A DNA stretch of 64,000 nucleotides from Bacillota bacterium (GCA_023398375.1 JAEWSH010000133.1:1-64000); one strand, 5' to 3'; positions 25,902-35,585 are shown, numbered from the stretch's first letter. Made by a program: numbers and translations. The notes: generated from the sequence alone by a model not told the origin.

Positions 25902-27110
25902 ATGAACGAGAAAATAGCACTGGGATTTCATACTTGTGTTGATTATGAACTGGTATGGGACACTCGAGTTATGGAGAAGCAGATTGAAAAATTTGATATA
26001 CATGCAGATGAACTAAAAATGGATATAAATGTCGATTCTGAAAGAGCCGTTTGGATTGTTAGTCTTGCACACTTGAAAGCGGGAATTGGATGTGAAATAA
26101 TTCCAGACACCTCTGATATATGTGTGGAATTTGCAGAACATTTTGATTATAAAATTACACTGGGCGGAACTCCAACGCGAGCTGCTATTATTCTTGATCG
26201 TTTAGGCTATCCTAGTTTATTACAGACTAGTTGTTACAACGAGCATGTTGAAAGATTAATGCCTCAAAGTGTTTGCGTTTTACCGGGTACATCTTCTGAT
26301 CATATAGAAATCTATCCACACGTTGTATTGCAATGTTCTGGAGATATTAGAATTCATGCAAATGATATAGATTTTGTTACACCGAGAGAAAACAGAATCC
26401 TGATTTCGAGAGATGAAGATAGTCTTAATATGCCAGTATTGGATGATGAATTTGGAAGTATGATTAGTGGATGTGAAGTGTTTTTGTTAGGTTCATTTAC
26501 AGAGATACTTGACTTTGAAGTGTTAAAAGACAGAATGATAAGAACAAGGAATTTGCTTTCACACCTATCAAAAGATGCGACTGTAGTTATGGAAGATGGT
26601 TGTTATATCAAACCAGAATTCAGGAACTATGTGCATGAACAATTAGCACCTCAGATAACTTTGTTAAGTATGAATGAGGATGAACTTCAACAGTATATTG
26701 GAAAGAAAATAGATATACTTGATCCAGTGGCAGTAAAGGAAGCAACAGAGTATGTTCATAAGAATACTGCTATCCCAAATATACTGGTCCATTCTGCTGC
26801 ATGGGCATTGATTTATGGAGAAAAAGCCGAGAATATGAAAACTTCACTTGAAGGAGGAGTTACAATGGCTTCAACCAGGTTCCGAATTGGTGATGATTTT
26901 ACTATAGAAGATTACCAGCAAACAAAAAACATATTAGATAAAGAAAAAAGTTTAATATTTTGCAAAAAATTGAAGGATATGCTTGGAAATAAAATATGTT
27001 GTATCCCATGTAAAGACTTGAGTTATGTAAAAAATCCAACAGTAGTTGGTCTCGGAGATTCTTTCGCCGGGGGACTTTTACCTGGGCTATTGAAAAAAAA
27101 CAAAAATTAA
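25902..27110 (+). CDS. ADP-dependent phosphofructokinase/glucokinase-family kinase
   Basis: 402 residues. The ribokinase-like fold shows LGGTPTRAAIILDRLGYPS (substrate lid side), LSMNEDE (NxxE metal motif) and a C-terminal VVGLGDSFAGG with the catalytic Asp of the GxGD motif. The overall pattern is that of the ADP-PFK/GK family known mainly from archaea and animals and only patchily from bacteria. It would phosphorylate the imported sugar or its phosphate using ADP. It sits between two class II aldolase genes. The nucleotide donor and sugar need testing. Confidence 0.72.
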   Translation: MNEKIALGFHTCVDYELVWDTRVMEKQIEKFDIHADELKMDINVDSERAVWIVSLAHLKAGIGCEIIPDTSDICVEFAEHFDYKITLGGTPTRAAIILDRLGYPSLLQTSCYNEHVERLMPQSVCVLPGTSSDHIEIYPHVVLQCSGDIRIHANDIDFVTPRENRILISRDEDSLNMPVLDDEFGSMISGCEVFLLGSFTEILDFEVLKDRMIRTRNLLSHLSKDATVVMEDGCYIKPEFRNYVHEQLAPQITLLSMNEDELQQYIGKKIDILDPVAVKEATEYVHKNTAIPNILVHSAAWALIYGEKAENMKTSLEGGVTMASTRFRIGDDFTIEDYQQTKNILDKEKSLIFCKKLKDMLGNKICCIPCKDLSYVKNPTVVGLGDSFAGGLLPGLLKKNKN

Positions 27111-27139
27111 ATATAATAAATATAAGAAAGAGTGATAAA

Positions 27140-27994
27140 ATGTACGAAAAGACAGAAAACATATTGAAAATGGCAAAGGAGAGCAATACTTCCGTTATTG
27201 GATTTGTCTGTATGGATTACGTAATGGCTAGATCAGTTGTATATGCTGCGCAGGCAACTAATACACCGGCCCTGATTATGTTATATCCAGAACATGTTAC
27301 CGTTCAACATACAACAGGTTTTGCAAATTATGCAACAATGGTTAAGGAATTAGCAAACGAAGTGAAGGTCCCAATAGGTCTTCATGTTGATCATGATTTT
27401 AGCTATGATGCTGTTATGAATTCAATAGGTGCTGGATTTGAATCAGTTATGATTGATGGTTCTATGAAAGACTTGGATGCGAACATTGCGCTTACCAGGA
27501 AAGTAGTCCTTAAAGCTCATGAATTAGGAGTATGTGTAGAGGGTGAAATCGGACATGTTGGATCAGCTTCAGCCTCTGACAATGATAAGGAAGACTTATA
27601 TACTAAGGTAGATGCAGCTGAAAAATTCTGTAGAGAAACAGGTGTTAATTCGTTGGCGGTTTCTATTGGAAATGCACATGGTGAATATAAAGAAATACCA
27701 CATTTGGATATCAAGAGATTAGAAGAGATACATGCAGCAACAGAGGTATCATTGGTGCTTCATGGAGGTAGTGGTATTCCTGATGATCAGTTGTTAATTG
27801 CTTTCTCAAAAGGAATTAACAAATTTAATTTGGGAACAGAATATTTAGGAAAGTATTATGACGCTATAAAAGCATATTCTTTAGAAAATGCTGATAATCC
27901 TGATCCTGTTAAAATTATTAACTTACCTGAATATGCACAGTCTAAATTGCAACCTTATTTAGAGGAAAGAATGAAAACTCTCTGCCATTTTTAA
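27140..27994 (+). CDS. Class II (zinc) sugar-bisphosphate aldolase, copy 2
   Basis: 284 residues. HVDHDFSYDAV, CVEGEIGHVGSASA, VSIGNAHGEYKE and LHGGSGIPDDQ are the class II metal and phosphate sites. It differs clearly from copy 1 (for example DHDF in place of DHGG), so the two probably handle different stereoisomers or form a bifunctional step rather than being a recent duplicate. RBS aaagagtg is weak. Confidence 0.9.
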   Translation: MYEKTENILKMAKESNTSVIGFVCMDYVMARSVVYAAQATNTPALIMLYPEHVTVQHTTGFANYATMVKELANEVKVPIGLHVDHDFSYDAVMNSIGAGFESVMIDGSMKDLDANIALTRKVVLKAHELGVCVEGEIGHVGSASASDNDKEDLYTKVDAAEKFCRETGVNSLAVSIGNAHGEYKEIPHLDIKRLEEIHAATEVSLVLHGGSGIPDDQLLIAFSKGINKFNLGTEYLGKYYDAIKAYSLENADNPDPVKIINLPEYAQSKLQPYLEERMKTLCHF

Positions 27995-28029
27995 AAACCT
28001 GTTTTACTGATATTTTAAGGGGGAATAAT

Positions 28030-28878
28030 TTGGAAGACAATAAGATTTTAAATAAAGAAGTTCTTAATGTGATACGCGAAATGTATGAAGAAATTTTCTC
28101 GGCGGAAAGAAAAGTGGCGGATTTTGTTTTACAAAATCCACAGAAGACAGTAGAGTCCAATGTATCAGAACTTGCAAAGCTGAGTGGAGTAAGTGATGCC
28201 ACGATTGTTCGAATGTGCCATCATTTAGGGTATGCCGGATACTATCAATTTAGAATTACTCTTGCAAGGGATATCGGGAAAAAACAGTATGGAGATGCCG
28301 AAAGTTCAGAATCCACCGGTGCGATAGAAAGGGTCTTTCAAGATTATGCTGAGAATATGATTGCTATTGGAAGAAGAATTAATTCTGAAACCTTGTGGAA
28401 TTGTGTAAATTTGTTAAAGACGTGTAACACAGCACATATTATAGCAATAGGAAATACGAATGTATTAGCACAGTATATGGGATTTCGATTAGGACGGCTT
28501 GGAATTAAGAGTAGTTTTGGAGTGTCAGCAGAATACTATATGAACCATATAAATCTTGCAGATTCAGATGACATAGTAATAGCGATATCGAAGTCAGGGA
28601 CATCAAAGTCGGTAATACTGGGTATGGAACTTGCTAAGGATAAGGGACTGAAATGTATTGCAATTACTTCACATATACAATCACCTGTGTCTGAGCTTTC
28701 GGATTATGTATTGTTGTCACACGGAAAAGATTCATCATTCAGCTATTATAAAGATTATGCCAATACAAATATGATGGCTACAGTAGATGCTATTTTGGAT
28801 TTTGTTACAAATGAAGAATTCATAAAAAGTAAACAGGCAGATAAACCGGAATTGATTTTGTCTGAGTATAAAGTGTAA
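28030..28878 (+). CDS. RpiR family sugar-phosphate-sensing regulator
   Basis: 282 residues starting with TTG behind aaggggg. The N-terminal HTH has SAERKVADFVLQNPQ and VSELAKLSGVSDATIVRMCHHLGY. The C-terminal SIS domain carries IAIGNTNVLAQYMGFRLGRLG and IAISKSGTSKSVI, a sugar-phosphate pocket. It is last in the operon and probably senses an intermediate of the kinase/aldolase pathway and controls this operon. Confidence 0.92.
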   Translation: MEDNKILNKEVLNVIREMYEEIFSAERKVADFVLQNPQKTVESNVSELAKLSGVSDATIVRMCHHLGYAGYYQFRITLARDIGKKQYGDAESSESTGAIERVFQDYAENMIAIGRRINSETLWNCVNLLKTCNTAHIIAIGNTNVLAQYMGFRLGRLGIKSSFGVSAEYYMNHINLADSDDIVIAISKSGTSKSVILGMELAKDKGLKCIAITSHIQSPVSELSDYVLLSHGKDSSFSYYKDYANTNMMATVDAILDFVTNEEFIKSKQADKPELILSEYKV

Positions 28879-28903
28879 AGAAATAATTTTAATAGTATAA
28901 TAT

Positions 28904-28946
28904 TTTGGTCTAACCACTCAAAAATAAATTGAATGGTTAGGCCAAA
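28904..28946 (+). terminator. Operon-end hairpin (weak T-tail)
   Basis: Arms tttggtctaaccactc and gaatggttaggccaaa pair with two mismatches around an 11-nt loop, 26 bp after the regulator gene. No T-run follows. The rest of the gap to 29239 holds a short hairpin (ctatgca / tgcatag near 29092) and a -10-like tataat at 29168-29173, nothing more. Confidence 0.5.
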
Positions 28947-29239
28947 GTGTTTCATGGTATCTCAAAGGAAAAGCTTTTTAGTTAATATCTCATAAATGAC
29001 TCTTATCCTGCCATTCCTAACAATACTCTGTAAAACAGTTCTTCTTCTTTGCTCATTAATGACGCCGCCGTATTACTCCTTTTTTATAATCTATGCAATT
29101 GCTGCATAGAAATACTAACATGGTGTATACATAGTAGTAAAGGATAGAAAAAGATTAATAATTTTGTTATAATAGTGGAATTAAATGGAAATAACAATAG
29201 GAACATCAACGGATGGATCAAAGATAGGAGGAATAGACT

Positions 29240-29974
29240 ATGAAGATAAGTGTCAAAAACATAGTGACATGTTTTACATTAGGAATTATTTTATCACTTG
29301 GAATCTGTATACCGTCAAATGCAGCTGGGCGAAACTTTGCAGTAGGAGGTTATGTCGGGGACGTAAAGAAAATAGATGTAAAAAATAAGGTCACTGGTGT
29401 ACAAGGATATACAGGAATGACTTTCAATGGAAGGACAGTTACAATTGTGATTCCATCTGTAGCTGGTGAGGAACCAAGTCATCTAGAGTCCTATTATACC
29501 TATGTTGATTCTGCAACAGGAATGCTGGAAAGAGGAACGATCTATATAAGTATCTATTATAAGAGCGACAAGGAAGAGGATGAACATACCACACAAGCCG
29601 ATAAGCTGACAGAACAGTATGTTGCATATTTAAAGACCTTAGATGAACAATACCCTGCGGGCTATCGATTTGCATACCTTGCATCGGGACAGAGAGGACT
29701 TGTTCTGATTGAGAATGATTATCTGACTGGCCGCGTGACACATAAAGGGAATACACTGGGATCATTTCAGATTGTAGGAACGGATGGCGTTCCTCGCAAG
29801 ATGCTGATACAGGATATTCAGTTTGAAATGGATAAACCTTATATAGGGTTGTATGTCAATAATGATGACGGACAGCAGCTCACTTACCAGATAAGTGATG
29901 CGGATAAAGCTGCATTAATGGAAAATGGATTAAAAGGAATCTATCTAAATGGAGCTATCATGGACTTTGAATAA
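29240..29974 (+). CDS. Secreted hypothetical protein
   Basis: 244 residues. A signal peptide (residues about 1-28, SLGICIPSNAAG) precedes a soluble, beta-rich domain with YVGDVKKIDV, HLESYYTYVDSATGMLERGT and YQISDADKAALMENGLKG. I do not recognise a family. It stands alone between two operons with its own taggagg site and is probably exported and released, as no anchor or lipobox is seen. Confidence 0.7.
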   Translation: MKISVKNIVTCFTLGIILSLGICIPSNAAGRNFAVGGYVGDVKKIDVKNKVTGVQGYTGMTFNGRTVTIVIPSVAGEEPSHLESYYTYVDSATGMLERGTIYISIYYKSDKEEDEHTTQADKLTEQYVAYLKTLDEQYPAGYRFAYLASGQRGLVLIENDYLTGRVTHKGNTLGSFQIVGTDGVPRKMLIQDIQFEMDKPYIGLYVNNDDGQQLTYQISDADKAALMENGLKGIYLNGAIMDFE

Positions 29975-30050
29975 GCAAAATGAACACATCAAAGAAAAAT
30001 AACAAATATATATGAATGAATAAAAGTTCAATGGATTGAGTGATAAATTT

Positions 30051-30104
30051 GAAGAAGAAAGCGATACATTAATGTAAATGAATGCAAAGCTTTCTTCTTC
30101 TTTT
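30051..30104. terminator. Terminator between the secreted protein and the PTS operon
   Basis: A 12-bp perfect stem (gaagaagaaagc / gctttcttcttc) encloses 26 nt that contain a second palindrome (acattaatgt). TTTT follows on the plus strand. It separates convergent transcripts. Confidence 0.8.
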
Positions 30105-30141
30105 GTACTAAAAGTACAAATCTCAGAAAAGCGGCGAAGAA

Positions 30142-31152
30142 TTATCGAAATGGTGATAATTGGTACAATTTTCTGCTCAACTCATCAAAGTCGATCTCAT
30201 TTGTATTTTCTAATTCGGTGACCAATGAGTCTTCAAAATTTGGATGCATTCCGCCACAAATTGCAGTAGAGATTGCCCCAATGGTATCTGTGTCTCCGCC
30301 GAGTGAGGCACAGATTTTAGCTGATAACATAGGATTACCATGAGAAAGTTCTACGATTGCGAGAACTGCGGGTATTGTTTCTATTGTTTCAACGCCAGTT
30401 CCTGCGATCTCGTATAAATTTTTTGTGGCTTCAGCTATGGTACAGTCTTTTATAATTTTCTTTACTAATTTCATTCTTTCAACTATGGATGCCGATGGAA
30501 TCTGAAAACCATAGTGCATTGAATTATTGGCAATTTCTTTCGCTAAATCCCACATGTATTCCAGATCATTGCCGCCTGAAACTGCATAACTTATAATACC
30601 GGCTACTATGGCTGCGCCCTGGATTGCAATGGAAGTATTATGGGTCGGTTTGCAGATCATGTGAACATTGCTGATCAGAGAATCCAAATCGTGAAAATCG
30701 GAGATGATTCCGATTGGGCTTATTTTCATGGCAGCACCGTTGGTTGTGCCAAGTTTTCCGGTTTCTTCTACAGACATACCCTTTTCAATAGATTCCAGAG
30801 CCTTCAAGGTGCTGGGACCGCAGACAAGAGCCGCTTCCTTTGATTCATTTTTCCATTTGATCAACTGTTCTATATAGCTTTCGGTATTAATGATACCATG
30901 GTTATCAACAATCATATTTGTAATCATGATAGTATTGATGGTATCATCTGTAATCTTACCTGCAGACATGGTTCTGCCAAAAAAATCATCAGGCTGGGAG
31001 GAAAGTAGATTTTCGACCCCGTTAGGGAATCTGCGTTTAATATGATCGTGAGTCCAGAATTCTGTAGGCATACCCATGGCATCGCCATAGGCTCCCCCGA
31101 TAAGAACTCCCTTTATTCGTAATAATAATTCCTGTTGCGTATTACTTTCCAT
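30142..31152 (-). CDS. ADP-ribosylglycohydrolase-family protein
   Basis: 336 residues. RIKGVLIGGAYGDAMGMPTE, GKITDDTINTIM (metal-binding TDD), KPTHNTSIAIQGAA and SLGGDTDTIGAISTAICGGM (second metal site DTD) place it in the di-magnesium/manganese ADP-ribosylglycohydrolase superfamily. Its start overlaps the PTS stop (taaatg), so the two are translationally coupled. No ADP-ribosyltransferase is nearby. The place in the operon is normally held by a phospho-glycosidase, so it may cleave the imported glycoside (inference). Confidence 0.87.
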   Translation of the reverse strand: MESNTQQELLLRIKGVLIGGAYGDAMGMPTEFWTHDHIKRRFPNGVENLLSSQPDDFFGRTMSAGKITDDTINTIMITNMIVDNHGIINTESYIEQLIKWKNESKEAALVCGPSTLKALESIEKGMSVEETGKLGTTNGAAMKISPIGIISDFHDLDSLISNVHMICKPTHNTSIAIQGAAIVAGIISYAVSGGNDLEYMWDLAKEIANNSMHYGFQIPSASIVERMKLVKKIIKDCTIAEATKNLYEIAGTGVETIETIPAVLAIVELSHGNPMLSAKICASLGGDTDTIGAISTAICGGMHPNFEDSLVTELENTNEIDFDELSRKLYQLSPFR

Positions 31153-33081
31153 TTAAACCTCCCCTGGTTGATAGGCAATACCATTTTCGTTTGGGATTAC
31201 GGTAATTAACTGATCAAAATAATCGACGTTGGAACTCATCGTTTCTACGACATCAAGGTATTCCTCCGTATTGGTAATAATTATTGGTGTTATGATACGA
31301 TAACCTTTCTGGGTTATGGCATCTATATCGAACTCGACCAACACATCACCTTTTTTTACTCTTGCACCCTGTTCAATTTTCTTGGAAAAATGCTGCCCAT
31401 TCAGTTGTACGGTATCCGTTCCCACATGAATAAGAATCTGGTAACCTTCGTCACTCGTAATCCCAATTGCATGACCGGTTGGAAATAATGTTGTTACGAT
31501 TCCATCGCAAGGTGCTACTAACTTTCCCTCTGTTGGTAAAATTGCGACGCCTTTTCCAAGCAACCCTTTTGAGAAAGAGGCATCTTCTACATTTTCCAAT
31601 TTTACGATTTTGCCTTTTAAAGGCGAACCAATGACTCTATTTACGAAAGTCGTTTTTTTATTTGAAGGGATGTCAATATTAGTATTCTGCTCATTGAATG
31701 TAAAATAAGTCAACAGAAAAGCCACTATCATGGATATTATAGTTGCGATGATGGCAATTATAAACCCATTCATATCGCCATTTGGATTTATAAAAGCAAC
31801 TGTTCCCAGAACACCTACACTTATGGCGTACATCTGCGCACCAAAAATAGATATAATGACGGCACCGATAGTTGCGCCGATAATGCTGAATGCAAAGCGC
31901 TTTTTGACCGGTAAGGTGACACCGTAGATAGCCGGTTCAATGATACAAAAACAGCCGGAAATGATTGCAGGGATACAAATGTTTTTAACGGTTCTATCCT
32001 TGGTTTTACAATATACTGCCAATACGACTGCTGTTTGTGCAAAGGATGCAGTAAATATCATTGGAATTATATAGTCGGAGCCCATGGCTCCCATATTAGT
32101 AATACCAATAGTAATTAAAGGCCAGTGTAAACCAAGGATTACTAACGGCTGGTATACTACTCCGACAACAATTGAAGTAATGACAGGTGATAAATGGTTG
32201 AGATAGGTTATTGCTGCAGTTATCATTAACGTCAATATATTGGCAATCGGACCTACGGCAAGGATTGTTACAGGAACACAAACTAAAATGCTCAGGAAAG
32301 GTACGAGTGTAAAAGCAATAATATCCGGGATATGTTTCTTTAAAAACTTCTCAAATTTTGAAGTAAAGTACATGGAAATAATAATCGGAACTACTGTAGA
32401 GGTATATCCCGTGGCTGGAAAAATAATGGGTATTCCAAAAAAAGTTTTATAAACTGGTGTCTCCACTATTGTGTTTGCAAACAGTGTAAACATAGGATCT
32501 CCTGCAGTTAAACTAGTCAGGATAGATGGAAATACGAGACAGGCACCTATTGTCATACCAACAAATCCATCCATCTGGAATGCTTTGGCAGATGTATAGC
32601 CCAAAAATATCGGAAAGAAAGTGAATAGTGCATTTCCTATAACATTAAGTATAATATAAGCGCCATCAGTTGTATTAACAACTTTGCATGCAACAAGTAG
32701 GGCCAGCAATCCCTGAATCAAACCGGATGCCATCAGGACGCCTAGGACCGGAGTGATGGATTTAGTGATAATCTGGATAATTTTATTCAGAATAGATTTA
32801 TCTTTTTCTGAATCCTGTGATTCTTCGTTCTTCAGACCAAGGGAGCTGATTAGTTCTGTATAGACATCTCCGACATTTGTACCAATCACCACCTGATATT
32901 CGCCACCTGATTTTTGTGCAGTAGTAATCTTACCGTTTCCTAATATTTCTCTTTCGTTTACCAGAGAATAATCCTTTAGCTTAAATCTTAATCTTGTCAT
33001 ACAGTGGCTGACAGAAATAATGTTAGTTTCTTTGCCTACATTATCGATGATAAATGAGACTAATTCGCTGTATCTTGCCAT
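31153..33081 (-). CDS. Beta-glucoside-type PTS permease, EIIBCA
   Basis: 642 residues. The order is EIIB (about 1-85, phosphorylated Cys27 in SHCMTRLRF), EIIC (about 100-455, ten or so membrane segments with HWPLITIGI) and EIIA (about 490-625, GIVTTLFPTGHAIG and the phospho-His in LIHVGTDTV). It takes up and phosphorylates a sugar or glycoside with phosphate from HPr. It belongs to the BglF/ScrA-like group. It lies in one operon with the antiterminator upstream and the glycohydrolase downstream. Confidence 0.94.
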   Translation of the reverse strand: MARYSELVSFIIDNVGKETNIISVSHCMTRLRFKLKDYSLVNEREILGNGKITTAQKSGGEYQVVIGTNVGDVYTELISSLGLKNEESQDSEKDKSILNKIIQIITKSITPVLGVLMASGLIQGLLALLVACKVVNTTDGAYIILNVIGNALFTFFPIFLGYTSAKAFQMDGFVGMTIGACLVFPSILTSLTAGDPMFTLFANTIVETPVYKTFFGIPIIFPATGYTSTVVPIIISMYFTSKFEKFLKKHIPDIIAFTLVPFLSILVCVPVTILAVGPIANILTLMITAAITYLNHLSPVITSIVVGVVYQPLVILGLHWPLITIGITNMGAMGSDYIIPMIFTASFAQTAVVLAVYCKTKDRTVKNICIPAIISGCFCIIEPAIYGVTLPVKKRFAFSIIGATIGAVIISIFGAQMYAISVGVLGTVAFINPNGDMNGFIIAIIATIISMIVAFLLTYFTFNEQNTNIDIPSNKKTTFVNRVIGSPLKGKIVKLENVEDASFSKGLLGKGVAILPTEGKLVAPCDGIVTTLFPTGHAIGITSDEGYQILIHVGTDTVQLNGQHFSKKIEQGARVKKGDVLVEFDIDAITQKGYRIITPIIITNTEEYLDVVETMSSNVDYFDQLITVIPNENGIAYQPGEV

Positions 33082-33121
33082 GTCAATTTCTCCTTTTCGT
33101 TAGTAAATTTTGTTGTTACAT

Positions 33122-33964
33122 TTATTTATCACTATTCATTGCGCGCTCAATGTGAATAGATAAATACAATTTTTCTTCATCTGTAACCGTAAGGTTACAT
33201 TCGGTCTTCAAATATGCTTCTATCTTAGTAACACAACTGTATGACAGAACATACTTATTCTTGACCATCAGGAACAAATCATGATCCATGAATTCGCCAG
33301 TATATTTTTTATCTGACAAAGTTCTTTGCACAAAGAATCTTAAATGTGTAATAAAACGATGATATGCCATGGAAGTAACATCAAATTCTTTTTGATAAGT
33401 GTATTTTACAATATTAGTTAATTCCTTCATGATTTGTGTGACACGATACATATCATCGTCAACATGTTTTTGATCAGCATTAACGATATGCAACGCTATG
33501 AATCCAGCCTCATCATCAGGAAGTCTGATTGCATATTGCTCTTCTATAAAATCCAAGGCAGTTAATCCTAACTTATATTCTTCAGGATAAAATCTCTGGA
33601 TATCCCATAATAGCTGATTCCTGATTGATAGACCTTCTTGAAACCGTTTTATTGAAAAACTGATGTGATCTGCCAATGAAATATAGACAGCATCACTGAT
33701 TTTTTTTCCCAGCTGACATCTTGCTTCAGTAATGATCCTTTCTGCCAATTCCATTTGTTCGGTCGGAAGTTCCATAATCAATTCTTCGAATTTTGTAAGT
33801 TGTGTCTTATTCTGCAGACAGAAAATTTTATCGAATTCAGTGGCTGCCACCTCTGAGCCGACCTTCTTGCCAAAACAGATTCCTTTGCCGGTTATAATTC
33901 TTTCTATACCATCATCTTCTTTAACAATGGCAAAATTATTATTTAGTATTTTAACTATTTTCAT
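33122..33964 (-). CDS. BglG/LicT family transcriptional antiterminator
   Basis: 280 residues. The N-terminal RNA-binding domain (KIVKILNNNFAIV, GKGICFGKKVGSEV) is followed by two PRD domains whose histidines (ADHISFSIKR, HIVNADQKH, AYHRFITHLR, LSIHIERAM) are phosphorylated by the PTS. When the sugar is present it binds the leader RNA and prevents early termination. A terminator and RAT-like site lie just upstream. Confidence 0.94.
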   Translation of the reverse strand: MKIVKILNNNFAIVKEDDGIERIITGKGICFGKKVGSEVAATEFDKIFCLQNKTQLTKFEELIMELPTEQMELAERIITEARCQLGKKISDAVYISLADHISFSIKRFQEGLSIRNQLLWDIQRFYPEEYKLGLTALDFIEEQYAIRLPDDEAGFIALHIVNADQKHVDDDMYRVTQIMKELTNIVKYTYQKEFDVTSMAYHRFITHLRFFVQRTLSDKKYTGEFMDHDLFLMVKNKYVLSYSCVTKIEAYLKTECNLTVTDEEKLYLSIHIERAMNSDK

Positions 33965-34078
33965 GCTTTTTCCTCATTACTCGCGTAAACTATGAGAAGC
34001 ACGCAGTGCGAGTTTCTCAAGTTATCGCGGCAGTCGCAAAATGCAAACAAGCTTGTATTTTGCTCGTTGCTCGCGTAA

Positions 34079-34120
34079 ATAAAAAAACCTATCATCACAC
34101 ACGAAGTGGATGATAGGTTT
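34079..34120 (-). terminator. Leader terminator of the antiterminator-PTS operon
   Basis: Read on the minus strand, aaacctatcatc pairs with gatgataggttt and is followed by a run of seven T. It lies about 120 nt before the antiterminator start codon, the usual arrangement for LicT/BglG control. Confidence 0.85.
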
Positions 34121-34152
34121 AGCTTGCTTTGCATCAATGGCAATTACTACCC
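34116..34152 (-). promoter_or_regulatory. RAT-like antiterminator site
   Basis: Minus-strand gggtagtaattg, a spacer and gcaaagcaagctaaacc overlap the 5' arm of the terminator. The layout and the end words (GG-GT-A-TG and GCAAGC-AAACC) resemble LicT/BglG ribonucleic antiterminators, though the loop is longer than in the classic sites. Binding would block the terminator stem. Confidence 0.55.
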
Positions 34153-34161
34153 TTTGAGTCT

Positions 34162-34189
34162 ATCATAAACATTATCTATAAAATGTCAA
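34162..34189 (-). promoter_or_regulatory. Promoter of the antiterminator-PTS operon
   Basis: Minus strand: ttgaca (34184-34189), 16-bp spacer, tatgat (34162-34167). It is immediately upstream of the RAT-like site. Confidence 0.75.
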
Positions 34190-34280
34190 TAGTATAGCTC
34201 AAATTTGGTTGTTTTTTTAAAAAAGCCCTTTCTCAATAATAGGAATAACGGTAAATATTGCGTCAGGAGGGGTAAAAATA

Positions 34281-35492
34281 TTAAAATTTATGTCCTTTAT
34301 CACGGTACTTCTGAGGTGTTAGTTTTGTCACTTTTTTAAATACGTTTTGAAAATAACTTTGGCTTGAGAAGCAAAGATAATTACTGATTTCAGAAATGGA
34401 TTTATCTGTAAAACAGAGCAAACTCTTTGCTTCCTCTATTTTCCTGCGGATGATATAGTCATTCAGACTAAAACCAAGCTCTGATTTAAATTTAGTAGAG
34501 GTATAGACTTTGCTTTTTCCGACATATTCAGCCACATCAGCTATAGTAATCGATGTATTGACAGAGTTGCCAACGAACTGAATGCACTTGTACACCATAG
34601 GAGAAATACCATTCGGAATTTTTGACTTGAAAACGCGCTTTGCATAATCAATAAAAGCATTGTATAGCAGCTTATACATAGAATCTATGTTTTGCGATCT
34701 TTCGATTTGATTCATATAGGCTTCACTTAGTTGAAAGGCTGTAACGATATCCAGACCGTTCTGAATGGCAAAACGTGAGGCAAGAGCAATGTTAATAATA
34801 AAATAATTTTTATTATGCCGTACAGGGGTGTCCGCCAGAACGCCTGGAATTGATAAGGTGTTATTTGAGATAGCGTGCATCAGGGCATCGACATTTCCGC
34901 TTCCGATCATGTGGAGATATTTTTGTTCCAGATTATAAGAATGAGTAAAAGAGAAGAATTTGTCATCCTTACTATTATAAGAATCAGATACTACTTGCTG
35001 GTTCAGCTGTGTCGTCATTTGAGAATCGACGTTTGCAAAAGGAAAAATCTCATCATAAGGAACTACGAAATTATTTATCTGATAATGCAGGTAACCTAGT
35101 GTTGATATAAAGCATTTTAAGTCTTTACAGGGAATCAGCGATAAATGCTGGATTAATGTATCATAGTATTTCGATGGAACAAAAGCTTCAGCCATGATAG
35201 TACGCACCTCATTATCACTGCAGGGTACACTGGATACAGGCCCGATTAAGATATAATGATTGGTAATCTTATCACGGATACAGCCAAAAAACAGGGAGTG
35301 ATTACTGGATAAAAAAGAGACGGTGCTTTTCATTGCATAGAACTCATCAATCATATGCGAAAAGGCGTCCATTTCATCTTCAATTAATGGATACTGAATG
35401 AGAAGAATTTTATTCTCATTATAATAACGGATTGGTATTTCATGTGAATCGTAAAATAATTCACACAGCGTTTCAAAGTCGATATTCTGCAT
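34281..35492 (-). CDS. AraC family regulator with large sensor domain
   Basis: 403 residues. About 290 residues of sensor domain (begins MQNIDFETLCELFYDSHEIP) precede a C-terminal AraC double HTH (ITIADVAEYVGKSKVYTSTK and ISEISNYLCFSSQSYFQNVF, then KVTKLTPQKYR). The site aaggaag precedes the ATG. It is divergent from the PTS phosphorelay/chemotaxis operon starting at 35692 and is the likely regulator of it. Confidence 0.9.
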   Translation of the reverse strand: MQNIDFETLCELFYDSHEIPIRYYNENKILLIQYPLIEDEMDAFSHMIDEFYAMKSTVSFLSSNHSLFFGCIRDKITNHYILIGPVSSVPCSDNEVRTIMAEAFVPSKYYDTLIQHLSLIPCKDLKCFISTLGYLHYQINNFVVPYDEIFPFANVDSQMTTQLNQQVVSDSYNSKDDKFFSFTHSYNLEQKYLHMIGSGNVDALMHAISNNTLSIPGVLADTPVRHNKNYFIINIALASRFAIQNGLDIVTAFQLSEAYMNQIERSQNIDSMYKLLYNAFIDYAKRVFKSKIPNGISPMVYKCIQFVGNSVNTSITIADVAEYVGKSKVYTSTKFKSELGFSLNDYIIRRKIEEAKSLLCFTDKSISEISNYLCFSSQSYFQNVFKKVTKLTPQKYRDKGHKF

Positions 35493-35585
35493 AATAGTGC
35501 GCTTCCTTTTCGGTTTATAAGTAAGTACAAGATATTAATATACTACAATAGAAATATAGGAATTAAAATAATATTATATAATAAT

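Noticed and set aside
28947..29239. Small RNA or riboswitch before the secreted-protein gene
   Set aside because: Only a short hairpin and a lone -10-like box are seen; nothing matches a known RNA class.
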